Source: Mycobacteriaceae bacterium
GTDB lineage: Bacteria > Actinomycetota > Actinomycetes > Mycobacteriales > Mycobacteriaceae
DNA length: 64,000 bases
Direction of reading: 5' to 3'
NCBI GenBank assembly: GCA_019749805.1
Contig: JAIEPH010000002.1
Coordinates: forward strand, 91,433 to 155,432
Below, piece after piece: positions 18,156-28,467 of the stretch. The notes beneath the pieces are model-generated. The model had not been told where the DNA came from, did no database searches, and was given only the letters and a program-made list of their open reading frames with translations. A program made the translations under genes and the position numbers. How positions within the stretch are numbered: position 1 is the stretch's first letter; every line of letters starts with the position of its first letter.

Positions 18156-19433
18156 ATGGCCGCCAGGCACAAGGACAAAGACGTGGACGACGTGTTGACC
18201 GCAGCCGTCGAGGCACCCGACCTCGAGAGCGAGACGCCGCGCCACGGGTTCTTCACCCGGCTCTACACCGGCACCGGCGCATTCGAGGTCATCGGCAAGC
18301 GCAAGCTGTGGTTCACGATCAGCGGATTGATCGTTGCCGTGTGCGTCGCGAGCATCGTGATCCGCGGCTTCACCTTCGGCATCGACTTCGAGGGTGGCAC
18401 CAAGGTGTCCATGCCGGCGCAGACCGCCAGCGGCACGGCCACCACCCAGCAGGTCGAGGACGTCTTCAACGAAGCGATGGGCAAGCAGGCCGACTCCGTG
18501 GTGATCGTCGGCAGCGGCGATTCGGCCACCGTGCAGATTCGCTCGGAGACGCTGAACAACGAAGAGATCGAGAAGCTGCGCACCGCGTTGTTCGATGCGT
18601 TTCAGCCGCGCGGCCCCGACGGCCAGCCCGACAAGAACGCCATCAGCGACTCCGCGGTGTCGGAGACCTGGGGCGGCCAGATCACCGAGAAGGCGCTCAT
18701 CGCCCTCGTCGTGTTCCTCGCGCTGGCCGCCGTCTACATCACCGTGCGATACGAGCGATACATGGCCATCGCCGCGTTGACAACGCTGGTGTTCGACCTG
18801 GTCGTCACTGCCGGCATCTATTCCATAGTCGGCTTCGAGGTCACGCCCGCGACGGTCATCGGGCTGCTGACCATCCTCGGTTTCTCCCTCTACGACACCG
18901 TGATCGTGTTCGACAAGGTCGAGGAGAACACCCACGGATTCGAGCACACCACCCGCCGGACGTTCGCGGAGCACGCCAACCTGGCCGTCAACCAGACGTT
19001 CATGCGGTCGATCAACACCAGCGTGATCTCGGTGCTGCCGATCCTGGCCCTGATGGTGATCGCGGTCTGGCTGCTTGGCGTCGGCACGCTGATGGACCTG
19101 GCGCTCGTCCAGCTGGTCGGTGTGATCGTCGGTACGTATTCGTCGATCTATTTCGCCACGCCGCTGCTCGTGACGCTGCGGGAGCGCACCACGCTGGTGC
19201 GCAACCACACCCGCCGGGTGCTGAACCGCCGCAAGGGAAGTGCCGCGAAACTTACCGACGCCGGCGAGGACGTCGTCGATGACAGCGCGACCTCGGTGAA
19301 GGCGGCCGTGTCGTCGCAGGCGACGAGCACCACTCCGCCACCGGACAAGCCGGCGCCCGGCGCGCGGCCGGTTCGGCCGACGGGCAGCCGGTCCGGACGA
19401 CCGTCGGGTAAGCGCGACGCCCGGCGGCGGTAG
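18156..19433 (+). CDS. secF: Protein translocase subunit SecF
   Basis: 425 aa partner of SecD. TM1 at about 49-68, GIDFEGGTKVSM, extracytoplasmic domain, then five TM helices including VIGLLTILGFSLYDTVIVFDKV and NQTFMRSINTSVISVLPILA. A long hydrophilic tail of about 80 residues rich in Pro, Arg and Ser follows the last helix. Longer than the E. coli protein (323 aa), but such extensions are common in mycobacteria. Confidence 0.96.
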   Translation: MAARHKDKDVDDVLTAAVEAPDLESETPRHGFFTRLYTGTGAFEVIGKRKLWFTISGLIVAVCVASIVIRGFTFGIDFEGGTKVSMPAQTASGTATTQQVEDVFNEAMGKQADSVVIVGSGDSATVQIRSETLNNEEIEKLRTALFDAFQPRGPDGQPDKNAISDSAVSETWGGQITEKALIALVVFLALAAVYITVRYERYMAIAALTTLVFDLVVTAGIYSIVGFEVTPATVIGLLTILGFSLYDTVIVFDKVEENTHGFEHTTRRTFAEHANLAVNQTFMRSINTSVISVLPILALMVIAVWLLGVGTLMDLALVQLVGVIVGTYSSIYFATPLLVTLRERTTLVRNHTRRVLNRRKGSAAKLTDAGEDVVDDSATSVKAAVSSQATSTTPPPDKPAPGARPVRPTGSRSGRPSGKRDARRR

Positions 19434-19438
19434 CCCAG

Positions 19439-21091
19439 ATGATCGCATGGAGCCGGCGCCTGGTTGCTCTGATGGCCGCAGTGACGGTCGGCGTCGCGGG
19501 CCTGTCCGCGTGTTCGCGTGGCCCGGCCGCCAGCATCGACTTCGCGGTGGACGGCATGCTGACGACCTACAACACCAACACGGTGGCCGGTGCTGCCTCC
19601 GGTGGTCCGCAGGCGTTCGCGCGGGTTTTGACGGGTTTCAACTACCACGGTCCTGACGGCCAGATCGTCGGCGATCACGACTTCGGCAAGATCTCGGTCG
19701 TCGGCCGCGCGCCGTTGATCCTCGACTACGAGATCAACGCCGCCGCGGTGTACTCCGACGGCAAGCCCATCACGTGTGACGACATGGTGCTGGCCTGGGC
19801 GTCCCAGTCGGGACGCTTTCCCGGGTTCGATGCCGCCAGCCGTGCCGGGTACACCGACATCGCGTCCGTCGACTGCGCTCCGGGCCAGAAGAAGGCGCGG
19901 GTGTCCTTCGCCCAGGACCGCGCGTTCGTCGACTATGGCCAGCTGTTCGCCGCCACGTCGATGATGCCCTCGCACGTGCTCGCCGATGAGCTCGGGCTGC
20001 CCGAGGGCGGCGTCACCACCGCGATCACGAACAACGACGCTTCGGCGGTCGACCGAATTGCCAAGGCGTGGAACACCACCTGGAACCTGGCGCCGGATAT
20101 CGACATCAAGAAGTTCCCGTCCTCGGGGCCGTACAAGCTCGATTCGGTGACCGACGAAGGCGCTGTCGCGCTCGTGGCCAACGACAAGTGGTGGGGTGCC
20201 GCGCCGGTCACTTCCAGGATCACCGTGTGGCCGCGTGGCGCGGACATCCAGGACCGCATCAACCAGGGCGCCTACGATGTCGTCGACGTGGCGGAGGGTT
20301 CGTCGGGCACGCTGAATCTGCCCGCCGATTACGTCCGGACCGACGCCCCGTCGGCCGGCATCGAACAGCTCATCTTCGCCTCCCAGGGCCCGATGTCGCA
20401 GCCGCCGGAGCGGCGCGCGCTCGCGCACTGCACTCCGCGCGACATCATCGCCCGCAACGCCGAAGTTCCCGTTGCCAACGCGCGGCTGAACCCTGTCACC
20501 GAGGACGCGTACAGCGCCGCCGAAAGTGCCGTCGAGGGCGGCCGGTTCACCGTCGCCAATCCCGAGGCGGCGCGGGCCGCGATCAACGGAAGGCCTTTGA
20601 CCGTCCGCATCGGATACCAGAGCCCCAACGCCCGGCTCGCCGCAACGGTCGGCACGATCGCCAAGGCGTGTGCGCCCGCAGGCATCACGGTGCAGGATGT
20701 CGCCACCAACGAAACGGGCCCGCTCACTTTGCGCAACAACGAGATCGACGTCCTGCTCGCCAGCACGGGCGGGGCGGCGGGCAGCGGATCGTCGGGGTCC
20801 AATGCGATGGACGCCTACGATCTGCATTCGGCCAACGGCAACAATCTGTCCCGCTACTCCAACGAGCGCGTCGACGGCATCATCGCGGCGCTCGCGGTGA
20901 CGTCGGACCCCAAGGAGCTGTCCCGGCTGCTCGGGGAAGGCGGATCGATCCTGTGGACTGACATGCCGACCATTCCGCTCTATCGTCAGCAGCGGACCGT
21001 ACTCACGTCGAAAGACATGTACGCGGTAAGTAGCAGTCCGACTCGATGGGGCGCGGGATGGAACATGGATCGTTGGGCGCTGGGCGGGTGA
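19439..21091 (+). CDS. ABC transporter substrate-binding lipoprotein, peptide-binding type (Rv2585c-like)
   Basis: 550 aa, SBP_bac_5 fold. Lipoprotein signal with lipobox GLSAC (Cys25), so it is anchored outside the membrane. [35 protein letters not shown] and [16 protein letters not shown] fit peptide/nickel-binding proteins. No permease or ATPase genes are adjacent; it sits between secF and apt as in M. tuberculosis. Its stop overlaps the apt start by 4 nt (GTGA). Confidence 0.9.
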   Translation: MIAWSRRLVALMAAVTVGVAGLSACSRGPAASIDFAVDGMLTTYNTNTVAGAASGGPQAFARVLTGFNYHGPDGQIVGDHDFGKISVVGRAPLILDYEINAAAVYSDGKPITCDDMVLAWASQSGRFPGFDAASRAGYTDIASVDCAPGQKKARVSFAQDRAFVDYGQLFAATSMMPSHVLADELGLPEGGVTTAITNNDASAVDRIAKAWNTTWNLAPDIDIKKFPSSGPYKLDSVTDEGAVALVANDKWWGAAPVTSRITVWPRGADIQDRINQGAYDVVDVAEGSSGTLNLPADYVRTDAPSAGIEQLIFASQGPMSQPPERRALAHCTPRDIIARNAEVPVANARLNPVTEDAYSAAESAVEGGRFTVANPEAARAAINGRPLTVRIGYQSPNARLAATVGTIAKACAPAGITVQDVATNETGPLTLRNNEIDVLLASTGGAAGSGSSGSNAMDAYDLHSANGNNLSRYSNERVDGIIAALAVTSDPKELSRLLGEGGSILWTDMPTIPLYRQQRTVLTSKDMYAVSSSPTRWGAGWNMDRWALGG

Positions 21092-21618
21092 CGGCTCAGG
21101 ACATCTCGATGCTCGTCGCGTCGCTGATGCGGGAAGTGCCCGACTTTCCCGAGCCGGGTATCCAGTTCAAGGATCTGACCCCACTACTGGCCGACGCGCA
21201 CGGCCTGGCCAAGGTCACCGATGCTCTGGCGGAGACCGCGGAGGGCGCTGACCTGGTGGCGGGTATCGACGCGCGCGGCTTCTTGCTGGGAGCCGCGGTC
21301 GCATTGCGGCTCGGGATCGGGGTCCTGGCGGTGCGAAAGGGCGGCAAGCTGCCGCCGCCGGTGCACAGCGAGACCTACCAGCTGGAGTACGGCTCGGCCA
21401 CGCTGGAGTTGCCTGCCGACGGCATCGAACTCGACGGGCGCAGGGTCGTCATCATCGACGACGTTCTCGCCACCGGCGGGACCATGGCCGCGACGGAGAA
21501 GCTGCTACGGCGCTGCGGTGCGACGGTCCCCGCCGCCGCCGTTGTGCTCGAACTTTCGGCGCTGAGCGGGCGCGAGGTGCTCGAACCGCTGCCTGTGACG
21601 TCCCTGCTGATGATCTGA
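21088..21618 (+). CDS. apt: Adenine phosphoribosyltransferase
   Basis: Salvages adenine to AMP with PRPP. 176 aa from GTG 21088; an in-frame ATG at 21046 lies inside the upstream gene. PRPP-binding motif [21 protein letters not shown] is near residues 117-137, and the N-terminal [18 protein letters not shown] is typical. It overlaps the preceding lipoprotein gene by 4 nt and precedes rel by 71 bp. Purine salvage is thus placed next to (p)ppGpp metabolism. Confidence 0.96.
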   Translation: MTAQDISMLVASLMREVPDFPEPGIQFKDLTPLLADAHGLAKVTDALAETAEGADLVAGIDARGFLLGAAVALRLGIGVLAVRKGGKLPPPVHSETYQLEYGSATLELPADGIELDGRRVVIIDDVLATGGTMAATEKLLRRCGATVPAAAVVLELSALSGREVLEPLPVTSLLMI

Positions 21619-21689
21619 GTCGTATTCTCGAAGTCTGAGCGTTTCGAAACGCGCGATGAACGCGCGTGTTGAGCAGGCGGGAGGTGACC

Positions 21690-24065
21690 ATGGCTTCGAA
21701 CGGAGAAGCTCCCGGCACGGGCCAGGCCGTGCAGTCGCCCCCGAATGCGCAGATGACCGAGACGCAGCCGCTGGAGATTCCCAAGGCGGATTCCGCGAAG
21801 GCGGGAACGAGTGCCTCGCGCCGGGTGCGGGCCCGGCTGGCGCGCCGGATGACGGCACAGCGCAGCACCCTGAACCCGGTGCTGGAACCGCTGGTCGCGG
21901 TCCACAAGCAGTTCTATCCCAAGGCCGACCTGACACTGCTGCAACGCGCGTATGAGGTGGCCGACGAACGGCACGCCGATCAGTTGCGCCGCTCCGGTGA
22001 CCCGTACATCACCCATCCGCTGGCCGTCGCGAACATCCTGGCCGAGCTCGAGATGGACACCACGACGCTGATCGCGGCGCTGCTGCACGACACCGTCGAG
22101 GACACCGGCTACACCCTCGAGCAGCTCATCGAGGAGTTCGGCACCGAGGTGGGCCACCTCGTCGACGGGGTGACCAAACTGGACAAGGTTGCACTGGGCA
22201 CCGCGGCCGAGGGCGAGACCATCCGCAAGATGATCCTCGCGATGGCCCGCGATCCGCGGGTGCTGGTGATCAAGGTCGCCGACCGGCTGCACAACATGCG
22301 CACGATGCGCTTCCTGCCGCCGGAGAAGCAGGCGGCCAAGTCCCGCGAGACGCTGGAAGTGATTGCGCCGCTGGCACATCGACTCGGTATGGCGAGCGTC
22401 AAGTGGGAGCTCGAGGATCTGTCGTTCGCGATCCTGCATCCGAAGAAGTACGAAGAGATCGTGCGGCTGGTCGCCGACCGGGCGCCGTCGCGCGACATCT
22501 ATCTGGCGAAGGTGCGGGCCGAGATCAACGCGACCCTCACGGCGTCGAAGATCAACGCGGTGGTGGAGGGCCGCCCGAAACACTATTGGTCGATCTACCA
22601 GAAGATGATCGTCAAGGGCCGCGACTTCGACGACATCCACGACCTGGTGGGTGTGCGGATCCTCTGCGACGACGTGCGTGACTGTTATGCCGCTGTGGGC
22701 GTAGTCCATTCGCTGTGGCAGCCGATCGCCGGCCGGTTCAAGGACTACATCGCTCAGCCACGGTTCGGTGTGTATCAGTCGCTGCACACCACCGTCGTCG
22801 GACCCGAGGGCAAGCCACTGGAAGTGCAGATCCGCACCGTCGACATGCACAAGACCGCGGAGTACGGCATTGCGGCACATTGGCGCTACAAGGAAGCCAA
22901 GGGCCGCAACGGACTTCCGGCGACCTACGCCGCAGCCGAGATCGACGACATGGCCTGGATGCGTCAGCTGCTCGACTGGCAGCGGGAGGCCGCCGACCCC
23001 GGCGAGTTCCTCGAGTCGTTGCGCTACGACCTGGCCGTCCAGGAGATCTTCGTGTTCACCCCCAAGGGTGATCTGATCACGCTGCCGACTGGGTCCACTC
23101 CGGTGGACTTCGCCTACGCCGTGCACACCGAGGTCGGTCACCGCTGCATCGGATCCCGCGTCAACGGCCGTTTGGTCGCACTGGAGCGCAAGCTCGAAAA
23201 CGGCGACCAGGTCGAGGTTTTCACGTCCAAGGCGCCCAACGCCGGCCCATCTCGCGACTGGCAGACGTTCGTGGTCTCGCCGCGGGCGAAGGCGAAGATC
23301 CGCCAGTGGTTCGCCAAGGAGCGGCGTGAAGAAGCGCTCGAATCCGGCAAAGACGCTATCGCCCGTGAGGTGCGTCGCGCCGGGATTCCGTTGCAGCGGT
23401 TGATGAATGCGGAACAGGTGGCGGCCCTGGCGCGTGAGTTGCGCTATGTGGATGTGTCGGCGCTGTACACCGCGGTGGGCGAAGGTCATGTATCGGCGCG
23501 GCACGTCGTGCAACGCCTCGTCGCGCAACTCGGTGGTGACGAGGACGCCGCAGACGAGATCGCCGAGCGCTCGACGCCGGCTACCATGCCCATGCGCCAG
23601 CGCCATACCGACGACGTCGGCGTGGCCGTGCCCGGCGCGCCCGGGGTGCTGACCAAGCTCGCCAAATGCTGCACACCCGTGCCCGGCGACATCATCATGG
23701 GGTTCGTCACCCGCGGCGGCGGAGTCAGCGTGCACCGAACCGACTGCACCAACGCGTCGTCGCTGCAAGAACAGTCGGAGCGGATCATCGACGTGCAGTG
23801 GGCGCCGTCGCCGTCGTCGGTGTTCCTGGTCGCGATCCAGGTAGAAGCGCTGGACCGGCACCGGTTGCTGTCGGATGTGACCCGGGTGCTGGCCGACGAG
23901 AAGGTCAACATCCTGTCAGCCTCGGTGACCACCTCCGACGATCGCGTGGCGATCAGCCGATTCACCTTCGAGATGGGCGATCCGAAGCACCTTGGTCATC
24001 TGCTCAACGTGGTCCGCAACGTGGAGGGCGTGTACGACGTGTACCGCGTGACGTCCGCGGCGTGA
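21690..24065 (+). CDS. relA: Bifunctional (p)ppGpp synthetase/hydrolase Rel
   Basis: 791 aa from ATG 21690 with SD GGGAGGTGA. Hydrolase HD domain with [16 protein letters not shown] at about 131-146 and [14 protein letters not shown]. Synthetase domain with [20 protein letters not shown] at about 349-368, then TGS (about 455-515) and a C-terminal ACT domain ([20 protein letters not shown]). Both catalytic halves look intact, so it makes and degrades the alarmone, as the single long RSH protein of mycobacteria does. Confidence 0.97.
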   Translation: MASNGEAPGTGQAVQSPPNAQMTETQPLEIPKADSAKAGTSASRRVRARLARRMTAQRSTLNPVLEPLVAVHKQFYPKADLTLLQRAYEVADERHADQLRRSGDPYITHPLAVANILAELEMDTTTLIAALLHDTVEDTGYTLEQLIEEFGTEVGHLVDGVTKLDKVALGTAAEGETIRKMILAMARDPRVLVIKVADRLHNMRTMRFLPPEKQAAKSRETLEVIAPLAHRLGMASVKWELEDLSFAILHPKKYEEIVRLVADRAPSRDIYLAKVRAEINATLTASKINAVVEGRPKHYWSIYQKMIVKGRDFDDIHDLVGVRILCDDVRDCYAAVGVVHSLWQPIAGRFKDYIAQPRFGVYQSLHTTVVGPEGKPLEVQIRTVDMHKTAEYGIAAHWRYKEAKGRNGLPATYAAAEIDDMAWMRQLLDWQREAADPGEFLESLRYDLAVQEIFVFTPKGDLITLPTGSTPVDFAYAVHTEVGHRCIGSRVNGRLVALERKLENGDQVEVFTSKAPNAGPSRDWQTFVVSPRAKAKIRQWFAKERREEALESGKDAIAREVRRAGIPLQRLMNAEQVAALARELRYVDVSALYTAVGEGHVSARHVVQRLVAQLGGDEDAADEIAERSTPATMPMRQRHTDDVGVAVPGAPGVLTKLAKCCTPVPGDIIMGFVTRGGGVSVHRTDCTNASSLQEQSERIIDVQWAPSPSSVFLVAIQVEALDRHRLLSDVTRVLADEKVNILSASVTTSDDRVAISRFTFEMGDPKHLGHLLNVVRNVEGVYDVYRVTSAA

Positions 24066-24116
24066 CGGTTTTCGGCAAAGATTCGTCAGAGCGTCGATTT
24101 CTGTCATAATTCGGCG

Positions 24117-24410
24117 ATGCGCACCGCATTTGTGGCGACGATGGTCGCCATCGCCGTGCTGATCGCCGGCTGCGGCTCGACCATCAAGCCCGAGGGCGCC
24201 GCGCAATCCGTTGTTGATTTAGTAAAGAAGCAAACGGGTTTCGAGCCCACCGACGTGAAGTGTCCGGAAGGTGTCGAAGCCAAAGTGGGCACGAAGTTCG
24301 AGTGCAAGTTCACCGGGCCCGAGGCCACGGAGTACACCGCGGATATGCGGATCACCAAGGTTGAGGGTGACGACGTCGAGTTCTATATCGAGACCAAACC
24401 GAGTTCCTGA
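24117..24410 (+). CDS. DUF4333 lipoprotein
   Basis: 97 aa. Signal peptide with lipobox LIAGC (Cys19), then a single small domain AAQSVVDLVKKQTGF, DVKCPEGVEAKVGTKFECKFTG and YTADMRITKVEGDDVEFYI, the DUF4333 pattern with two Cys that may pair. Function unknown. Convergent with the cyclophilin gene, 6 bp between stops. Confidence 0.9.
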   Translation: MRTAFVATMVAIAVLIAGCGSTIKPEGAAQSVVDLVKKQTGFEPTDVKCPEGVEAKVGTKFECKFTGPEATEYTADMRITKVEGDDVEFYIETKPSS

Positions 24411-24416
24411 CGCATC

Positions 24417-25448
24417 TCAGTCGAGTCGCACGATCTCGATGGTCACGTCCTGGTTGGGTTCGCCGTCGTCGCTGCCATTTGCCGTGCCCGCCGCGGCGAT
24501 CTTGTCCAGCACGGCCAGCCCGTTCTTGTCGATGGTGCCGAAGACGGTGTAGGTCGGCGGCAGCATCGAATCGCGGTAGATGAGGTAGAACTGGCTGCCG
24601 TTGGTGCCCAGCCCCGAGTTGGCCATCGCGAGTGTGCCGCGCGGGTACACCCTCGGGTTTTCCATCGCCGGGTCGGTCAACCGGAACTGGTTGGTCGGGT
24701 ACTCGTTCGGGAATCGGTAGCCGGGGCCGCCCTGGCCCGTTCCGGTGGGGTCGCCGCACTGCAGTACGCCCAGCGTCGGGGTCGTGGTCAGCCGGTGGCA
24801 GGTCGTGTTGTCGAAGTAACCCTGCTGGGCGAGGCTGGCGAAGTTGTTGACCGTGCAGGGGGACTTGGCGTTGTCCAACTGCAGGCCGATACCACCGCGG
24901 TTGGTCGTGATGCCGGCACTGACCAATGCCGGCTGGGTCGGCACCCGTCCGGTGCGCGGCGGCTTGGCCGGCTTGCTCGGCGGCTCTGTTGTGGCGGGGT
25001 ATTGGCAGTTGGATCCGAGGGTGGCGGGCGGCTTGAACTCCGGCAGTGGCTGCGCGTCGATCGGCATCGTCGGAGTTGCCGTGTAGTTCGTCGTCATGCC
25101 GTCCATGTCCTCGAGGCTGCGACCCACCGCGATGATGACGATCACCGCCCACACCAGCACGAGGACCATGAAGGCGGTGAACACGTAGCTGATGATCAGG
25201 CCCGCCACGGCCAGTCCGCGGCCTTCTTCACCGGTCTTCTTGATCTGCGACAGCGAGATGTGTCCGAACGCGATACCGAGCGGCGCGAAGACGAACGCGC
25301 ACACCAGCGATGCGACGGCCAGCGTGTTCGTCGGTTGGGGCTGCGGATAGCCGGCGTACACCGGGGGATAGCCGCCATACGGCGACGGCGGGTACGCCCC
25401 GTAGGGCGGTGGATATCCGCCGTACGGAGGCGGCGGGGGGTTGGTCAC
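24417..25448 (-). CDS. Membrane-anchored cyclophilin-type peptidyl-prolyl isomerase with DUF4190-like N-terminus
   Basis: 343 aa from GTG 25448, which overlaps the stop of the upstream ppiB by 4 nt. N-terminal Tyr/Pro/Gly repeats (PPPYGGYPP type) and two TM helices (about 40-62 and 75-105), with a GIAFGHISLSQIKKTGEEGRGLAVAG stretch. The extracytoplasmic part is a cyclophilin domain: TNRGGIGLQLDNAKSPCTVNNF, CHRLTT, GGPGYRFPNEYP, LAMANSGLGTNGSQFYL, YTVFGTI. It is paralogous to the next gene; only the anchor differs. Confidence 0.9.
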   Translation of the reverse strand: MTNPPPPPYGGYPPPYGAYPPSPYGGYPPVYAGYPQPQPTNTLAVASLVCAFVFAPLGIAFGHISLSQIKKTGEEGRGLAVAGLIISYVFTAFMVLVLVWAVIVIIAVGRSLEDMDGMTTNYTATPTMPIDAQPLPEFKPPATLGSNCQYPATTEPPSKPAKPPRTGRVPTQPALVSAGITTNRGGIGLQLDNAKSPCTVNNFASLAQQGYFDNTTCHRLTTTPTLGVLQCGDPTGTGQGGPGYRFPNEYPTNQFRLTDPAMENPRVYPRGTLAMANSGLGTNGSQFYLIYRDSMLPPTYTVFGTIDKNGLAVLDKIAAAGTANGSDDGEPNQDVTIEIVRLD

Positions 25449-26323
25449 GGATCCAGTTGCAGCTTGGTGATCTTGACCTCGGACTTCGGCGAACCGTCGG
25501 GAGCGCCGTCGGCCGTGCCCGCTGCGGCGATCTTGTCCAGAGTCGCGAGCCCCGTCTCGTCGATGGTGCCGAACACCGTGTAGCCGGGCGGCAGCTGCGA
25601 GTCCTTGTACACCAGGAAGAACTGGCTGCCATTGGTGCCTGGGCCGGCATTGGCCATGGCGAGCGTGCCGCGCGGGTACAGCACGGGCTCCGCCAGCCTG
25701 GGGTCGTCGGGCTGGTACTGGTTCGTCGGATACTCGTTGGGGAACTGGTAGCCGGGACCGCCGGTGCCCTGCGCGGTGGGATCGCCGCACTGCAGCACCG
25801 ACAGCGAGTCAGAGGTGGTCAGTCGATGGCATGTGGTGTCGTTGAAGAAGCCCTGGTTCGCCAGGCTGGCGAAGCTGTTGACGGTGCACGGGGACTTGCC
25901 GTTGTCGAGCATCAGACCGATATTGCCCTGGTTGGTCTCCATGCTGGCGCTGACCTGGGCGGGGTCGGTAGGCACCTTGCCGGTGCGCGGTGGCTTGACG
26001 TCCTTGCTGGCCTTTTCCGCAGAGGCCGGGTACTGGCAGTCGTCGCCGAGGCCTGCGGGCGCCGCGAACGCCGGCAGCGTGCCGGGGCCGGTCGGTTCTG
26101 CACTCGTTGTGGTCGACGTACCGGTGGCCGCGGTGTTGTCGCTGTCCGAATCGTCCCCGGTGAGGATGACGGCAGCCGCGACCCCGCCGGCGATCACGAG
26201 CACGCCCACGACCGATCCGACGATCGTGAAGATGCGACGCTGGCGTTCCTTGGCCGCCCGGCGCTCCAATTGCCGTTCGAGTTTGCGCTTCGCTGTCGCC
26301 CGCCGCTGTTCGTTGGTCGGCAC
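25445..26323 (-). CDS. ppiB: Membrane-anchored peptidyl-prolyl cis-trans isomerase PpiB
   Basis: 292 aa from GTG 26323 (SD AGGAGGA upstream). A basic N-terminus with charged coil (RRATAKRKLERQLERRAAKERQRR), one TM helix at about 34-56, an Asp/Ser/Thr linker, then the cyclophilin domain: TNQGNIGLMLDNGKSPCTVNSF, CHRLTT, GGPGYQFPNEYP, LAMANAGPGTNGSQFFLVY. The Trp region of classic cyclophilins is replaced as in other mycobacterial PpiB. Likely folds exported proteins. Divergent from the Rv2581c-like hydrolase. Confidence 0.93.
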   Translation of the reverse strand: MPTNEQRRATAKRKLERQLERRAAKERQRRIFTIVGSVVGVLVIAGGVAAAVILTGDDSDSDNTAATGTSTTTSAEPTGPGTLPAFAAPAGLGDDCQYPASAEKASKDVKPPRTGKVPTDPAQVSASMETNQGNIGLMLDNGKSPCTVNSFASLANQGFFNDTTCHRLTTSDSLSVLQCGDPTAQGTGGPGYQFPNEYPTNQYQPDDPRLAEPVLYPRGTLAMANAGPGTNGSQFFLVYKDSQLPPGYTVFGTIDETGLATLDKIAAAGTADGAPDGSPKSEVKITKLQLDP

Positions 26324-26425
26324 CGCCCGTGTCCTCCTCGTATCGATCGGTCGGCAACGAGTGTGCCAGGCGTTGCTGAGTGCGGCGTTGCGACCCACGT
26401 CATCGGGGATGGAAAACTGGAGGCC

Positions 26426-27100
26426 GTGTTGGTCACCGGATTCCCGGCGGGAATGTTGGCGTGCAACTGCTACGTGCTGGCCCAGCGGCCTGGAGCCGAT
26501 GCGATCATCGTCGATCCGGGCCAACGGGCGATGGTGCCGTTACGACGGATTCTGGACGAGAATCACCTGACACCTGCGGCGGTGCTGCTGACCCACGGTC
26601 ACATCGACCACATCTGGTCGGCCCAGAAGGTGGCCGATATGTACGGATGCCCGGCGTACATCCACCCCGAGGACCGGTTCATGCTCACCGATCCGATCAA
26701 GGATTTCGGGCCGAAGCTGGCCCAGCTGGCATTCGGGGCGCTGTTCTCAGAACCCAAGCAGGTCGTTGAGCTGGTCAAAGACGGCGACAAGTTGGAACTC
26801 GGCGGCATCACCGTGACGGTGGATCACACGCCGGGCCACACGCGCGGCTCGGTGGTGTTCCGGGTTGACCCAGACGTCGGGGCGGGCACTGATTCGATAG
26901 TCTTCACCGGCGATACGCTGTTCCGGCAATCGGTCGGCCGCACGGATCTGCCCGGTGGCAGCGGGCGTGATCTGCTCGGCTCGATCGTGACAAAACTGTT
27001 GGTGCTCGATGACGACACCGTGGTACTGCCTGGCCACGGCGAGAAGACCACGATCGGATTCGAGCGCGGCAGCAACCCATTCCTCGAAGGCTTGAACTAG
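26426..27100 (+). CDS. Metallo-beta-lactamase-fold hydrolase (glyoxalase II-like, Rv2581c type)
   Basis: 224 aa from GTG 26426, 5 nt after the SD CTGGAGG; the frame upstream is open far to the left only as a shadow of the cyclophilin genes. Zn-binding HxHxDH in [13 protein letters not shown] (about 55-67), then [27 protein letters not shown] and [13 protein letters not shown]. The set matches hydroxyacylglutathione-hydrolase-like proteins; the substrate in a mycothiol organism is unknown. The TAG stop overlaps the hisS GTG by 1 nt. Confidence 0.92.
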   Translation: MLVTGFPAGMLACNCYVLAQRPGADAIIVDPGQRAMVPLRRILDENHLTPAAVLLTHGHIDHIWSAQKVADMYGCPAYIHPEDRFMLTDPIKDFGPKLAQLAFGALFSEPKQVVELVKDGDKLELGGITVTVDHTPGHTRGSVVFRVDPDVGAGTDSIVFTGDTLFRQSVGRTDLPGGSGRDLLGSIVTKLLVLDDDTVVLPGHGEKTTIGFERGSNPFLEGLN

Positions 27101-28365
27101 TGAGTGATTTTCAGGCGCCCAAGGGCGTCCCGGATTATCTGCCGCCGGACTCGGCGCAGTTCGTCGGTGTTCGCGACGGTCTGCTGGACGCCGCCCGCCG
27201 CGCGGGATACGGCGATGTCGAACTCCCGATCTTCGAGGACACCGCGCTGTTCGCGCGCGGCGTGGGGGAGTCCACCGACGTGGTGTCGAAGGAGATGTAC
27301 ACCTTCGCCGATCGCGGCGACCGCTCGGTGACGCTGCGGCCGGAGGGCACCGCCGGGGTGATGCGCGCGGTGATCGAACACGGGTTGGACCGGGGCCCGC
27401 TGCCGGTCAAACTCTGCTACGCCGGCCCGTTCTTCCGCTACGAGCGGCCGCAGGCCGGCCGGTACCGCCAGCTGCAGCAGGTCGGGGTCGAAGCGATCGG
27501 CGTCGACGACCCGGCACTGGACGCCGAAGTGATCGCGATCGCCGACGCCGGCTTCCGGTCACTGGGGCTCGACGGGTTCCGGTTGGAGATCACGTCGCTC
27601 GGCGACGACACGTGCCGTCCGCAGTACCGGGAACTGTTGCAGGACTTCCTGTTCAAGCTCGACCTCGATGAGGACACTCGGCGGCGAGCGGAGATCAACC
27701 CGTTGCGGGTACTCGACGACAAGCGCCCCAAGGTGCGGGAGATGACCGCGGACGCCCCCGTCATGCTCGATCACCTGTCCGATGTCGCCAAACAGCACTT
27801 CGACACCGTCCTGGTACATCTCGATGCGCTGGGCGTGCCGTATGTCGTCAATCCGCGCATGGTCCGGGGGCTGGATTACTACACCAAGACCACCTTCGAG
27901 TTCGTGCACGACGGGCTCGGCGCGCAGTCGGGGATCGGCGGCGGCGGCCGGTATGACGGTCTGATGCGACAGCTCGGTGGGAAAGATCTGTCCGGCATCG
28001 GTTTTGGTCTGGGTGTGGACCGGACGATGCTGGCGCTGAAAGCCGAGGGCAGGACCGTCGGCGGTACGGCCCGGGTCGACGTGTTCGCCGTGCCACTCGG
28101 CGAACAGGCCAAGGTGACGCTCGCAGTGCTCGCGGCTCGGTTGCGTGCCGCGGGTGTGCGTGTCGACCTCGCCTATGGTGACCGCGGAATCAAGGGTGCG
28201 ATGCGCGCGGCGGACCGCTCCGGTGCGTCGATCGCTCTGGTCGCCGGTGACCGCGATATCGAGGCGGGCACCGTGGGGGTGAAGAACCTCGCGACCGGTG
28301 AGCAAGTCGATGTCGTCATCGATGCCGTACTGGCAGAAATCCTTTCGCGGCTCAACCGGGCCTAG
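27100..28365 (+). CDS. hisS: Histidyl-tRNA synthetase
   Basis: 421 aa class II synthetase. Motif 2 [21 protein letters not shown] at about 111-131; histidine-specific motifs [14 protein letters not shown] and [13 protein letters not shown]-terminal anticodon-binding domain from about 320. GTG start shares a base with the previous stop, so the two genes are translationally linked, as in M. tuberculosis Rv2581c-Rv2580c. Confidence 0.97.
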   Translation: MSDFQAPKGVPDYLPPDSAQFVGVRDGLLDAARRAGYGDVELPIFEDTALFARGVGESTDVVSKEMYTFADRGDRSVTLRPEGTAGVMRAVIEHGLDRGPLPVKLCYAGPFFRYERPQAGRYRQLQQVGVEAIGVDDPALDAEVIAIADAGFRSLGLDGFRLEITSLGDDTCRPQYRELLQDFLFKLDLDEDTRRRAEINPLRVLDDKRPKVREMTADAPVMLDHLSDVAKQHFDTVLVHLDALGVPYVVNPRMVRGLDYYTKTTFEFVHDGLGAQSGIGGGGRYDGLMRQLGGKDLSGIGFGLGVDRTMLALKAEGRTVGGTARVDVFAVPLGEQAKVTLAVLAARLRAAGVRVDLAYGDRGIKGAMRAADRSGASIALVAGDRDIEAGTVGVKNLATGEQVDVVIDAVLAEILSRLNRA

Positions 28366-28467
28366 AGCGCGAGGACCTGACCGTCAGCGTTCCGGTACAG
28401 CCGCTTATCGCCACCTGCATGCCCAATTCTCCGCGTAGGGTTTGGAGCGACCGACCACGGAGGTGCC

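Noticed and set aside
17973..19448. 491-codon minus-strand open frame opposite secF
   Set aside because: Composition is that of an antisense shadow and secF is intact on the other strand.
21375..23861. 828-codon open frame on the minus strand opposite rel
   Set aside because: Shadow frame from high third-position G/C; Arg/His-rich with no domain, and the plus strand carries a complete Rel protein.
25310..26425. Long plus-strand open frame leading into the Rv2581c-like hydrolase
   Set aside because: It lies opposite both cyclophilin genes, and only the part from GTG 26426, with its own SD, is conserved.
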